A DNA stretch of 64,000 nucleotides from Bacteroidales bacterium (GCA_017651645.1 JAGCCO010000003.1:1-64000), one strand, 5' to 3'; counted from the first letter of the stretch, positions 51,097-59,199 are shown. The notes: a model not told the origin generated them from the sequence alone. Numbers and translations are program-made.

Positions 51097-51297
51097 TTAT
51101 TCATTAAACAAATCATTTCCAGTTATTTGACATTGTAAATCATCTGAAAAAGAATTGCGAATCAATCCTTGAGAAGTAATCATGGTAAGGTGAATAGCTT
51201 TTTGCGTTTCCGTTGCTTCGACAAAACGCGTTTTCTTGTTTTGCAGCACAGCGTCGTATGCAGCATCTATTTTGAAAGGCAATTGCGTGTATTTCAT
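51097..51297 (-). pseudogene. 66-residue remnant resembling the C-terminus of a Bacteroidales AAA ATPase
   Basis: The frame (MKYTQLPFKIDAAYDAVLQN to QITGNDLFNE) is complete with ATG and stop. The stretch KAIHLTMITSQGLIRNSF, then QITGNDLF, resembles the C-terminal lines of Bacteroidales P-loop ATPases of the PF01637-like kind (HxTxITxxGL...VTxDDLF). No P-loop part exists upstream, so it is more likely a leftover than a functional gene, though a small protein cannot be excluded. It lies exactly between two copies of a hairpin repeat. Confidence 0.4.
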
Positions 51298-51311
51298 TTC
51301 ATTAAGATAGA

Positions 51312-51374
51312 TTTTTTATGTCAGAAACCAGCGAAATCTTTCTTTTTTTTCTACATTTCGCTGATTTCTGACAG
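51312..51374. repeat. Hairpin repeat, right copy
   Basis: 19-base arms TGTCAGAAACCAGCGAAAT and ATTTCGCTGATTTCTGACA (51319-51337 with 51355-51373) with one mismatch that is a G-U pair in minus-strand RNA. The T-rich loop is as in the left copy. Confidence 0.85.
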
Positions 51375-51419
51375 GTAATGGAGATCAAAGTGGTTGGGAA
51401 ATACTGATGAATTGACGAT

Positions 51420-52397
51420 TTATTTGATTTCTATCCAATCAGATTGCGGGACGTTTTGGGATTTAATAGTTTGAAATTGATATTCCAGTTCTGGGAACAA
51501 GAAAGCTTCGTTTATACCAACCATATTAAGTTCGTTCAAAATGTTTTCTTTGTATTGGTATTTAATACAGAATTCTGTTTTTTCAAACATATGTCGTAGA
51601 TTGATATCACCTTTTCTAAATAGAAATTGGTCAATGTTTTTTCGGTCATCAATGGTATAATCCTTTCTTTTGACCAGTTCATCGTATCTCTTTTTGTTTG
51701 GTGTCACTAATAATGAGCTAAAAATCATAGCTCCCTGCTGACGTCTTATTCGTTCATTATCTAATGACGGCTGAAACAAGAATGACTGGGTCACATTTCG
51801 AAACAGCTTTATTGAAAAAGCATCCTCCATGCCAAAAGGAACAACACCTTTTTTCTTGCCGTATGAAAGTATTCCCCAAAAAGTTATTGGCTTATTATCA
51901 TTTTCAAACTCTTCGTTTATTTCAGCAAGAGTATTCACATATTGACTCGACCATAAATTGTTTTCCGATTTGGTGAATAGCACTTTCCCATTTATTTCCA
52001 GCTCTATATTGCAGGCAAAATATAGAGCCACAAGAGGATTAGCCGTTACATCATACAATCTAGTAGGCAAACCATAGTGTTGCATAAATATCAAACGACT
52101 GATAGCATTTGGGCATTTCTCAAATGCTTGTGGACAATGTATTAAAGCTGATGCAATTAAATCACTTTCTTTTGTGTAATTCACATTTTTGTAATAAGAA
52201 TTGTCTTCTTCAAAAGAAGAAGCGTCTTCCAGCTTTCCCCTAAACAAAGAAGCTTCTGTTTTCCATTCCTTATTGGCTTCACCACGAAAATACACTTTTG
52301 GGAAAGCCGTCTTTTGTTCTGGCAAACAAATTTTCTTTACTTCTTTTATGTATTGTTCTAATGATTTGATTTCTATAACATGATTGTCATTTTCCAT
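51420..52397 (-). CDS. FRG-domain protein
   Basis: 325 residues. The FRG domain (named for its Phe-Arg-Gly motif) occupies the first half: KVYFRGEANKEWKTEASLFRG (about 34-54) and ISRLIFMQHYGLPTRLYDVTANPLVALYFAC (about 101-131). The second half (DAFSIKLFRNVTQSFLFQPSLDNERIRRQQGAMIFSS) is also typical of the family. FRG proteins are common in accessory regions, and some are linked to phage defence or toxin-like roles; the activity is not established. Last gene of a three-gene operon (gaps of 12 and 14 bp) with two small unknown genes. Confidence 0.82.
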   Translation of the reverse strand: MENDNHVIEIKSLEQYIKEVKKICLPEQKTAFPKVYFRGEANKEWKTEASLFRGKLEDASSFEEDNSYYKNVNYTKESDLIASALIHCPQAFEKCPNAISRLIFMQHYGLPTRLYDVTANPLVALYFACNIELEINGKVLFTKSENNLWSSQYVNTLAEINEEFENDNKPITFWGILSYGKKKGVVPFGMEDAFSIKLFRNVTQSFLFQPSLDNERIRRQQGAMIFSSLLVTPNKKRYDELVKRKDYTIDDRKNIDQFLFRKGDINLRHMFEKTEFCIKYQYKENILNELNMVGINEAFLFPELEYQFQTIKSQNVPQSDWIEIK

Positions 52398-52411
52398 GTT
52401 TGCTGTAGTTA

Positions 52412-52819
52412 TTAATCTAATTTTGTTTTTTCATGAAGTTGTGTTTTGTCAACCAGAACCGCTTTGTCCCCAATTCCAACATACCAATTTACTTTTTCGT
52501 CCAAATTTGAAACAACCAATGTGTCATTTCTATCTTCATGTGGAGCCATCTGGAATTGCCCATCGGTGATAGTTGCATTGACTGTTTTAGGAGGAAGCGG
52601 CCACTTTAACTTTCCTTTTTGGGGAGCTGGAGTAATAATGTACGGACAAAGCTTGCCAAAAAATGCTGCATACCCAGTAAACTGTGACTCATCTGTCATA
52701 TTTACTGCGATAACATCTAATACAAGCCACAGTCCTTTTTCATTTCGATACAAATATGATTTGTCATAATTGATTTCAATTTCAATCAAATCATGACCGG
52801 TATTGATTTTGTCTTCCAT
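52412..52819 (-). CDS. Small unknown protein in the FRG operon
   Basis: 135 residues, no signal peptide or TM. The body looks like a beta-rich domain (IEIEINYDKSYLYRNEKGLWLVLDVIAVNM, KWPLPPKTVNATITDGQF, WYVGIGDKAVLVDKTQ). No family recognised. The gene lies 14 bp ahead of the FRG gene and 12 bp behind a 62-codon gene, so the three form one transcription unit. Its start ATG at 52819 follows a purine-poor leader. A partner or immunity role for the FRG protein is possible but unsupported by sequence. Confidence 0.6.
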   Translation of the reverse strand: MEDKINTGHDLIEIEINYDKSYLYRNEKGLWLVLDVIAVNMTDESQFTGYAAFFGKLCPYIITPAPQKGKLKWPLPPKTVNATITDGQFQMAPHEDRNDTLVVSNLDEKVNWYVGIGDKAVLVDKTQLHEKTKLD

Positions 52820-52831
52820 TTGTTTGGTATT

Positions 52832-53020
52832 TTATTGGTTTTCTTCATTATACATGGTTTGTTCCTCATCATACATTTCTTGCTCTATTTTAGCTGCTTT
52901 TTCTGCCAATTCTTGTGTAGGGTACGTTCTACCGTGTGGTTCGTATTGTCCTGACGTTTTATTCCACCTGAGTACTTGAAATCTTCCATCATCCGTGATT
53001 ATTGTTTCAAAATTCTTCAT
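52832..53020 (-). CDS. 62-residue unknown protein, first gene of the FRG operon
   Basis: MKNFETIITDDGRFQVLRWNK starts a short protein with TYPTQELAEKAAKIEQEMYDEEQ near its end: an antiparallel strand pair followed by a helix, as in small DUF-type domains. No TM. It is the first of three tightly spaced genes. Codon use is as AT-rich as in its neighbours. No family recognised. Confidence 0.55.
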   Translation of the reverse strand: MKNFETIITDDGRFQVLRWNKTSGQYEPHGRTYPTQELAEKAAKIEQEMYDEEQTMYNEENQ

Positions 53021-53320
53021 TTGTTATCAGTATTAAATTCTCGCCTACTCTCTTCAGGATTTTTCGGCTTCCTCCTTTTTCGTTCTTGGCGGAAACGTAG
53101 CTCAAAAAACGATACGATGAATGTTTTTGCCAACTTTTTTCAACTTTTTTTTGACAAATTTTCAAAATTTAAAGATTTCACTATCGTATGCCAAAAAAAG
53201 AAAATGCCATCTTCCACATCGAAACATATGTAGTAATACAATCTTTTCTGTGTGTTTATGAAAAGGACGAATGCTTTCTTCACAAAAAAGAAGTGTAAAC
53301 CTTGAAAACATATTGTTGAA
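53021..53320. other. 300-base AT-rich gap
   Basis: Between the first gene of the FRG operon and the end of the next operon. It holds long T runs (53139-53160 region) and ACGATACGATGAA/TTCACTATCGTAT half-matches. No TAnnTTTG box on the minus strand, no gene and no convincing terminator were found. Confidence 0.5.
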
Positions 53321-54454
53321 TTAGTTTACCATCCTGAAAACATCTCCGGAACCATCTATTATTGTTCCATTTGATGCATCAACCCTAATAATCATAGCAC
53401 CACCGCCTGTATAAGGTGAACTAACACTAATGGTCGCAGTACTGCCACTAAAACTCAACACTCTCGGGGCATTAGTTACCAAACTACCATTAATATACAT
53501 CCCTTGAAAATTAATTTTTATACTATTGCCTGCATTGTTCCGAAAGGAATGGGAACTGGTATAAGAAATTACATCAGAATCGGTACGGAATTGAACATTG
53601 CTTCGATTACCAGAACTATTATTGGAATTCCCACCATAACCACTTGAATAACCATTACCAACAGATCTGTTCATTTTTGTGAAATAATGTCCTTCCCCGT
53701 CTGATAATCTTTTTGTCCTAGGATCATAATCAATATGTGTACTATAACCATCATGCCTGTCAAATACAATCCGATGTGCTTCTTTGTCTATTTCGTATGG
53801 GCCATTGTACAAATCTTGCCCATTGGAACCAAAACGCAGATTGTTTTCCGTTATGGAGACATATGAGGTATAGCGTCCAAGCCATTGATCATAACCGCTA
53901 TATTCCCAATTTCCATATAACCATTCCCAAGTATTCCAAGAGATTCTTTTTTTATTTGTTTTTTCATAATACTCATTATTCGCATATTCAATCTGTTGTC
54001 TCTTTACATCTAAAGAAAGTACATCATTGAAATTATTTTCTCCCACTTTATTATAGTAAATTGCATCTGATCCAACGCTATATTCACCTCGATATACAAG
54101 TTCATCATTTAACACCCACAACATCTCATCTGGACCTATATACAATTCACTTTGAATCCGTTGACTTTTATTCCTCCCATAACCATTAAACTCCCATATT
54201 CCACAAATCCATTTACTATTACTATCTATTAGTTCTTGCTCTTTTATTTGCTCTCTCTCATTTTTTCTGATTCTTTCTTCGTTTGCTATTCTTCGAGCCA
54301 ATTCTTTTTCTTTACTATTATGTTCAGATAATAATTCTGGAGATTCAACTGTATTATTCCGTCTAGAAGAATCTACATGCTTAACTACTATTATTGTCCC
54401 CAACAATAAGACAATAATTCCAGTTATCACGAACAATATAACACGGTTTTTCAT
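53321..54454 (-). CDS. Membrane-anchored unknown protein
   Basis: 377 residues. An N-terminal TM (about 5-24) is followed by a charged coiled-coil-like stretch (about 45-78), then two related WEFNGYG/WEYSGYDQW segments (about 85-160 and 170-260) that look like a duplicated beta domain of the lipocalin-like kind. A Gly/Ser/Asn-rich linker (about 268-290) leads to a C-terminal beta domain (VQFRTDSDVISYTSSHSFRNNAGNSIKINFQGMYINGSL). No family recognised. Last gene of a three-gene operon with two zinc-ribbon proteins (9-bp gap). Confidence 0.65.
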   Translation of the reverse strand: MKNRVILFVITGIIVLLLGTIIVVKHVDSSRRNNTVESPELLSEHNSKEKELARRIANEERIRKNEREQIKEQELIDSNSKWICGIWEFNGYGRNKSQRIQSELYIGPDEMLWVLNDELVYRGEYSVGSDAIYYNKVGENNFNDVLSLDVKRQQIEYANNEYYEKTNKKRISWNTWEWLYGNWEYSGYDQWLGRYTSYVSITENNLRFGSNGQDLYNGPYEIDKEAHRIVFDRHDGYSTHIDYDPRTKRLSDGEGHYFTKMNRSVGNGYSSGYGGNSNNSSGNRSNVQFRTDSDVISYTSSHSFRNNAGNSIKINFQGMYINGSLVTNAPRVLSFSGSTATISVSSPYTGGGAMIIRVDASNGTIIDGSGDVFRMVN

Positions 54455-54463
54455 AATTATAAC

Positions 54464-55972
54464 TCAATCTTGAAAAGTAGTGCGACCTGTTTTGTCTATG
54501 AATCCTACTTTGCCGTTTTTTCCCACTATTGCCAAACCATAGGAAAAATCACTTGCAAATTCATATATAATTGGAATAACGACTTTCCCATTTAAATCAA
54601 CATAACCACCCACATAACCATCCCCGTCTTTCACCCAGACATTAGCCATCCCATCACAAAAACCATGAACATAATCATATTGACATGGAACAACCATGCC
54701 TTTATCTTTTTGCCAAAGTCCATACTTGTTGTTTTTCATTACTCGTATTCCACCATTAGCAGGGTAAACAAAAATACCTTTTTCCTCATATTCGCATGGC
54801 AATACTTCTTCACCTTTCGCATTAACCACACCATAATCACCGTGTTTGCATACAACAGCAACACCATTGCAAAAACCACCACAATCAATTAGATCGTACT
54901 CCAAAGGTACTACAACATGTCCTTGTTCATCTATAAACCCGCTTTTCCCGCCTTCAAACATATCTCCTTCATTAACCAATGCTAAACCTTCTTTAAACCA
55001 ATTTCCTTTATACCCATATTTTCCTCCCTTGCATCCATATTTTTCACCAACCACATCATACACTCTCTTTTTCCCATGTTTAAATCTCCAATTATCGTAT
55101 TCTATTTCGGGAATAATAGTTCCTATCGAGTCCAAAACAACATCTTCATCTTCTTTATATTCACCCCTGAAACAACCGACATCATCTGCGGCAAATATTC
55201 CCTTATAGACAAAAGTTGAAGAAATTTCTTTGCCATTTTTAGTAATAAATCCCCATCTACCGTTTTTGCACACAGGACAAACTTCATTACTTTCGCTAGG
55301 CCCATACAATTTATCTGAGTAGATAAAGTCTGTTAGCATTTTCCCTTTGTTATCACACAAACCATACTTACCATTTTTCTTCAACCACAAGCATTCATTT
55401 TTAATTGCTACTGTTATATCACTCCAATCATTATCAAAACTACATGCAACCACCTCCGAAAAATCATATAGGTTCAACACTCCAAATTTACCAGCTTTTT
55501 TCACAACCGCAACATTTTTGTTGTCGTTCATTGGCTCAATGGGAGATTCGTATGTGAAAGGAATAACTATATCCCCTTTAAGGTTTATCAAACCATACAA
55601 ACCGCTTTTTCCAACACATGCAACTGGATTTGTAGAATCACCGCAAAAAAAGGCAATAGAAAAATCAGAAAAATGAGCACTAGTTATCGTGTCAAATTCA
55701 TTTACTCTTTTAGCAAATTCCTCGGTAATAATAGGCACATCGTGATGAGACATTTCTTCTATGTTCTTTTTCTTGTCATCGTTCTTTAAAAACAAGAATC
55801 CAACTATTGCAACAAACACTACAAAAATGGCAGCAATCAAAATGATTTGCCTGTCCTTTGAATTTGATTTGGATGACGCGCTATTTGAATTGTCAAACTT
55901 TGCCCCGCAATGAATACACGAGTCGCTTTTGTCACTGATTTCTTTTCCGCAATATGGACATTTCTTTAACAT
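54464..55972 (-). CDS. Zinc-ribbon, TM and WG-repeat protein
   Basis: 502 residues. Residues 1-28 are a zinc ribbon (CPYCGKE, then CIHCGAKF), about 41-61 a TM helix, and from about 105 to the end nine WG-type repeats (for example GLYGLINLKGDIVIPFTY, GRWGFITKNGKEI, GKSGFIDEQGHVVVPLEYD, GKVGFIDKTG). WG repeats build a propeller-like platform of unknown ligand. The zinc ribbon should face the cytoplasm and the repeats the periplasm. Middle gene of the three-gene operon. Confidence 0.85.
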   Translation of the reverse strand: MLKKCPYCGKEISDKSDSCIHCGAKFDNSNSASSKSNSKDRQIILIAAIFVVFVAIVGFLFLKNDDKKKNIEEMSHHDVPIITEEFAKRVNEFDTITSAHFSDFSIAFFCGDSTNPVACVGKSGLYGLINLKGDIVIPFTYESPIEPMNDNKNVAVVKKAGKFGVLNLYDFSEVVACSFDNDWSDITVAIKNECLWLKKNGKYGLCDNKGKMLTDFIYSDKLYGPSESNEVCPVCKNGRWGFITKNGKEISSTFVYKGIFAADDVGCFRGEYKEDEDVVLDSIGTIIPEIEYDNWRFKHGKKRVYDVVGEKYGCKGGKYGYKGNWFKEGLALVNEGDMFEGGKSGFIDEQGHVVVPLEYDLIDCGGFCNGVAVVCKHGDYGVVNAKGEEVLPCEYEEKGIFVYPANGGIRVMKNNKYGLWQKDKGMVVPCQYDYVHGFCDGMANVWVKDGDGYVGGYVDLNGKVVIPIIYEFASDFSYGLAIVGKNGKVGFIDKTGRTTFQD

Positions 55973-56027
55973 AGTAATAGGATTTATTTGTTTTGTTACT
56001 TAGCTATTTTCTATTTATATTAAAAAT

Positions 56028-56741
56028 TCATTCCCCATAATAATACCAATAGGGGTGTTCTGTAGCATTTGCTTTTTTCATTGATTCAATTTCATCATAA
56101 ATTGAAATCTCTATTTCAACTTCGGGCTTTTTTATTTCTATAATTGAACTGCTTGTAAATAGGGCTTGCTCTCCATTGGCTACTAGATAGACTTTATCAT
56201 CTCTCACGTCAATAAAAACAACATTGGCATTTGAGGAATTATCTCTTTCTGTATTCTCTGAAATAACAAACAGTCGCTTATTGACTTCCACATATTTATA
56301 ATCTGTTATGGAGTACATAAGAACAAGATGATTGTCTATTTCAGTATCCCAATCCATAATCAGAGAACAATCTTTCGAAGAAATGTCGTATCTATAAATA
56401 GAAGGATTCTTATTTTCATCATCATCGTAATAATAAATCTTTTGTGTTATTGAATCAATAATTGTTTCCATCACTTTACAAGAAGAAGGCAATGTTTCAA
56501 TAAAAGCATTGGCTTGATTTACAAACAATACCCTCTGGTCTATAGTGTTGTTGCCTTTACTCATAGATCTAATTGATAAGAACAACAGACCAACCAAAAC
56601 AATAATAACGACAACTCCTAATATAATTAGCCATTTTGATACGCTGCTTTTCTTCTCTGCTATAGGATAACCACAATGTGGGCACCTGCCTATTGATTCG
56701 CTAATTTCTTTTCCACATTCGGGGCATTTTAATTGTGCCAT
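56028..56741 (-). CDS. Zinc-ribbon, TM protein of unknown function
   Basis: 237 residues. Zinc ribbon CPECGKEISESIGRCPHCGYP (about 5-25), TM about 33-55, then a beta-rich domain (KIYYYDDDE, SIYRYDISSKDCSLIMDWD, KVYLVANGEQALF) that reads like a degenerate propeller. It has the same topology as the WG-repeat protein downstream (55-bp gap), suggesting that the two are partners built on one scaffold. First gene of the operon, promoter at 56798-56805. No family recognised beyond the ribbon. Confidence 0.75.
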   Translation of the reverse strand: MAQLKCPECGKEISESIGRCPHCGYPIAEKKSSVSKWLIILGVVVIIVLVGLLFLSIRSMSKGNNTIDQRVLFVNQANAFIETLPSSCKVMETIIDSITQKIYYYDDDENKNPSIYRYDISSKDCSLIMDWDTEIDNHLVLMYSITDYKYVEVNKRLFVISENTERDNSSNANVVFIDVRDDKVYLVANGEQALFTSSSIIEIKKPEVEIEISIYDEIESMKKANATEHPYWYYYGE

Positions 56742-56797
56742 AAGTCTGTTATTTACTAGGTTAATTATTTACTTCTTTTAGATTCTCTTCCAAATTG

Positions 56798-56805
56798 CAA
56801 AACTA
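56798..56805 (-). promoter_or_regulatory. -7 box of the zinc-ribbon operon
   Basis: TAGTTTTG on the minus strand, about 57 bases before the ATG. Confidence 0.5.
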
Positions 56806-56837
56806 ACCTAATACCATTTATCTATAACATTTTACCT

Positions 56838-56874
56838 TGCCCAATTCAGGCATAAAACCCCGCCAATTTGGGCA
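56838..56874 (-). terminator. Possible terminator of the XRE gene
   Basis: TGCCCAA (56838-56844) pairs with TTGGGCA (56868-56874), with an inner GGC/GCC pair, directly behind the stop codon at 56876. No long T run follows. Confidence 0.4.
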
Positions 56875-56875
56875 T

Positions 56876-57085
56876 CTAAAGCGATTTGGAATACAGGGAA
56901 AAGAAATCGTAATTAAGGGCTTTGGAAATTTGCCAAAGTTGATAGGTGTCGATGTACCGCTTGTGGAATATCTTGCTAATGGTGCGAGGGTTGCACGACA
57001 ATTGTTGCGCCAGCCAAACATTGCTGCGCCCCTGCCGCTTCAACTCGGCCCTAATCCGTTCTCCGATGTGTGGAAGTTCGTCCAT
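56876..57085 (-). CDS. Small XRE-family helix-turn-helix protein
   Basis: 69 residues, a single HTH_3-type domain: IGERIRAELKRQGRSNVWLAQQLSCNPRTISKIFHKRYIDTYQLWQISKALNYDFFSLYS. The WLAQQL and RTISKIF helices are the HTH pair. This compact form (HIG start, FF-LYS end) is common in Bacteroidales and acts as a DNA-binding regulator, sometimes as an antitoxin. It is divergent from the DUF3990 module, with the structured element of 57158-57281 between them, and could regulate that module (inference). The longer frame on the opposite strand over the same bases is a shadow. Confidence 0.8.
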   Translation of the reverse strand: MDELPHIGERIRAELKRQGRSNVWLAQQLSCNPRTISKIFHKRYIDTYQLWQISKALNYDFFSLYSKSL

Positions 57086-57157
57086 TCCGTTGCCCTTTGC
57101 CGAGCCTCGCCCTCAAAAAGCAACCATAAAGAAAGCGTGGATACTTTTTGCATTACC

Positions 57158-57281
57158 CTTCACAGTGGATATTTCTGGACTACCAACCGAATGAATAAGT
57201 ACAAAAAGCCCACGCCAATCAGCGTGAACTTCAAGCGACTTATTCTCATTCGGCATTGAAAGTGTCCAGTTTTCTGTGAAG
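57158..57281. other. 124-nt nested inverted-repeat element (candidate structured RNA or MITE)
   Basis: Five nested complementary blocks: CTTCACAG/CTGTGAAG (57158-57165 with 57274-57281), CTGGAC/GTCCAG (57175-57180 with 57264-57269), CCGAATGA and ATAAGT with ACTTAT and TCATTCGG (57187-57200 with 57238-57253), and an inner CACGC/GCGTG hairpin (57211-57215 with 57222-57226). It fills most of a 433-base gap without genes. Confidence 0.65.
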
Positions 57282-57493
57282 AGAATAAGAGCGTAAAGCT
57301 CAGTGTTTTATTATGTTTTCTATAGAGTTATTTTGTCTGTTTTTTCTATTCTATTTTGATTTAATTACGTTGAAATCTTCAATTGACTACGTCGAATGCA
57401 GAGCATTTCGGTGGAGCCAATCTTCGATTTGTGGCAAAAATACTGTTTTTTCCTTTATCTGGCAACATTAACCGTTTTTTCAGAACTTTTTCA

Positions 57494-57501
57494 TATTTTT
57501 G
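57494..57501 (+). promoter_or_regulatory. -7 box of the DUF3990 module
   Basis: TATTTTTG; the first ATG (57507) would be at or before the transcript start, so the ATG at 57519 is favoured. Confidence 0.55.
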
Positions 57502-57518
57502 CACTCATGGAACAAATA

Positions 57519-57971
57519 ATGACCCTATATCACGGCAGCAATGTCAAGGTAGAAAAGCCCGAAATACTTGTCATGGGCTTTTACAAAGACTTCGGGTATG
57601 GCTTCTATTGCACAAGTTTTGAAAAACAGGCTCAGAAATGGGCGCTTACAAAACGTGGCAATAGCGTTGTGTCTGTATATAGTTTTCAAAAAGACGCGTC
57701 TTTGAAAACGCTTTCTTTTCCTGAAATGACAGATGATTGGCTCGATTTTGTCATCAACTGCCGCCAAGGTGTCAAGCATGATTATGATATTGTGGAAGGT
57801 CCGATGGCCGACGACCAGATATGGGATTATGTCGAGGATTTGATGGATGGAACAATTACAAGAGAAGCCTTCTGGGTATTGGCAAAATTCAAGCATCCAA
57901 CACACCAAATTGTATTCTGTACCCCAAAAGCACTAGAAACCATTGATTTTGAAAGGAGTTACGAACTATGA
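57519..57971 (+). CDS. DUF3990-family protein (ADP-ribosyltransferase-like toxin candidate)
   Basis: 150 residues from the ATG at 57519 (MTLYHGSNVKVEKPEI), which fits both the family start and the promoter; 57507 adds four residues. Motifs are LYHGSN at the start, FGYGFYCTSFEKQAQKWA (about 24-41), which resembles the H-Y-type core of ADP-ribosyltransferases, and a C-terminal HQIVFCTPKALETIDF. DUF3990 proteins are found beside DUF3791 partners in gut bacteria and are thought to be toxin-antitoxin-like. The stop overlaps the next ATG (ATGA). Confidence 0.8.
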   Translation: MTLYHGSNVKVEKPEILVMGFYKDFGYGFYCTSFEKQAQKWALTKRGNSVVSVYSFQKDASLKTLSFPEMTDDWLDFVINCRQGVKHDYDIVEGPMADDQIWDYVEDLMDGTITREAFWVLAKFKHPTHQIVFCTPKALETIDFERSYEL

Positions 57972-58438
57972 CAAACGTGTTTTTCCCTGAAGATAAAGTC
58001 AATGCCAATGACCTCTATTTCGTCTGCTATATGATTGAGCGGATTGCCCGACATTTGAAACAGCCCAATAAATATGTAGCAAATGCTTTAGGTCATGATG
58101 AACTGGCCAAGAAACTATCTTTGGCGGATGTGCTTCATTCCGAAAATCCTTTGGCTGTGGCCGCCGACTGGATTGACGAATACCAACTGAAACCCGGAAA
58201 CTATGATGTTGAAGCCGTCAACCCTGAATTGTGCAGTACTATTCCTACAGCCACACAAATGGGAAAGGTTTACAAACGTCTTATTCTTAACACCTTACAA
58301 AATGAAGAAGATTTTGCAGATGGTATCCTTCGCGTATATAACGACCCCATCTGCGAAGTGATTGACAACTACAACAGCAGCGCCTATTACGAACCTTCGC
58401 CCTACATTGCCAGAAGCTATTATGCTGGTGGCTTCTAA
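57968..58438 (+). CDS. Partner of the DUF3990 protein, DUF3791-like N-terminus
   Basis: 156 residues, four-base overlap with the DUF3990 gene. The N-terminal part (LYFVCYMIERIARHLKQPNKYVANAL, then LADVLHSENPLAVAADWIDEY) follows the pattern of DUF3791 proteins (FxxxCIExxAxxxxxxxxxVxxxL...DVLHTxxxxxVxxDI). The rest (about 75-156: TATQMGKVYKRLILNTLQNEEDFADGILRVYNDPICEVIDNYNSS) is unlike the short classic DUF3791, and ends YYAGGF. Translational coupling and order suggest an antitoxin or co-factor of the upstream protein; this is inference. Confidence 0.7.
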   Translation: MTNVFFPEDKVNANDLYFVCYMIERIARHLKQPNKYVANALGHDELAKKLSLADVLHSENPLAVAADWIDEYQLKPGNYDVEAVNPELCSTIPTATQMGKVYKRLILNTLQNEEDFADGILRVYNDPICEVIDNYNSSAYYEPSPYIARSYYAGGF

Positions 58439-58441
58439 TTA

Positions 58442-59005
58442 CTACCTTTTATTATACTGATTCATCGTCCGATCCACACCCTGCGTGACGAAACTCTTGA
58501 TGATTTCCACTGCCTCGTCCACTTTTTGGTCGACGATGGGCTCCTCTGAGGGTTTCCATTGGCCCAACACGAAGTCAATCTGACGGCCGCGCGGGAAGTC
58601 GTCGCCCAAACCGAAACGCAGACGGCAGAACACATTGGTACCCAACTTCTCGATGATGTCGGTCAAGCCGTTGTGACCACCATCGGCACCCTGTTTGCGG
58701 AGACGCAACGTTCCCAAAGGCAAAGCGATATCATCGTTGACCACCAACAGATTCTCCATCGGGATCTTCTCCTGCTGCAACCAATATTTCACTGCCTTTC
58801 CGCTGAGGTTCATATAGGTCGTCGGCTTGATGACAAGTAAGGTCTTGCCTTTGAATTTCAGCTCTGCGGTCTGGGCAAGCCGGTTCGTGGTAAAGGAGCC
58901 TTCAAGGTCCTTCGCCAATCGGTCGGCAATCTTGAAACCGATGTTGTGCCGCGTGTTGTCATACTCGGCGCCAATGTTTCCCAAACAGGCAATCAGGTAT
59001 TTCAT
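58442..59005 (-). CDS. pth: Peptidyl-tRNA hydrolase
   Basis: 187 residues from the ATG at 59005 (MKYLIACLGNIGAEYDNTRHNIGF); the upstream extension to 59104 contains a repeat and no homologous residues. Active-site elements are NIGAEYDNTRHN with catalytic His20, PTTYMNLSGKAV, DDIALPLG and GGHNGL. It frees tRNA from peptidyl-tRNA that drops off the ribosome. It is convergent with the DUF3990 module (3-bp gap at the stops) and lies downstream of rplY on the same strand, a pairing seen in many bacteria. Confidence 0.95.
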   Translation of the reverse strand: MKYLIACLGNIGAEYDNTRHNIGFKIADRLAKDLEGSFTTNRLAQTAELKFKGKTLLVIKPTTYMNLSGKAVKYWLQQEKIPMENLLVVNDDIALPLGTLRLRKQGADGGHNGLTDIIEKLGTNVFCRLRFGLGDDFPRGRQIDFVLGQWKPSEEPIVDQKVDEAVEIIKSFVTQGVDRTMNQYNKR

Positions 59006-59051
59006 GTTGTTTTCTTCCGTTTCCTTTTTTTTGATTGGCCTACGGCCAAAA

Positions 59052-59081
59052 AATGCTTCGCATTCAACGCAGTTAAATCGT
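59052..59081. repeat. AATGC-hairpin/TTCAACGNAGTTAAAT element, pth leader copy
   Basis: AATGC-TTC-GCATT hairpin (59052-59064) fused to GCATTCAACGCAGTTAAATCGT (59060-59081). The same element precedes rlmN at 63709-63758. Confidence 0.75.
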
Positions 59082-59165
59082 TCAAAAATCCTTTTTATGC
59101 ACATATTATTTCTCTGATTTTTAGATTATTTTTGAAAGATTTCTTTGCGAAGCAAATACCAAAAA

Positions 59166-59199
59166 CACTAAAAAATAGGCCGCCCGAAGACGGCCTATT
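59166..59199 (-). terminator. Terminator of rplY
   Basis: Stem AATAGGCCG/CGGCCTATT (59174-59182 with 59191-59199), followed on the minus strand by six T residues. Confidence 0.85.

Noticed and set aside
56837..57259. 140-codon plus-strand frame over the XRE gene
   Set aside because: The minus-strand HTH domain is clear and the plus frame continues into the inverted-repeat element.
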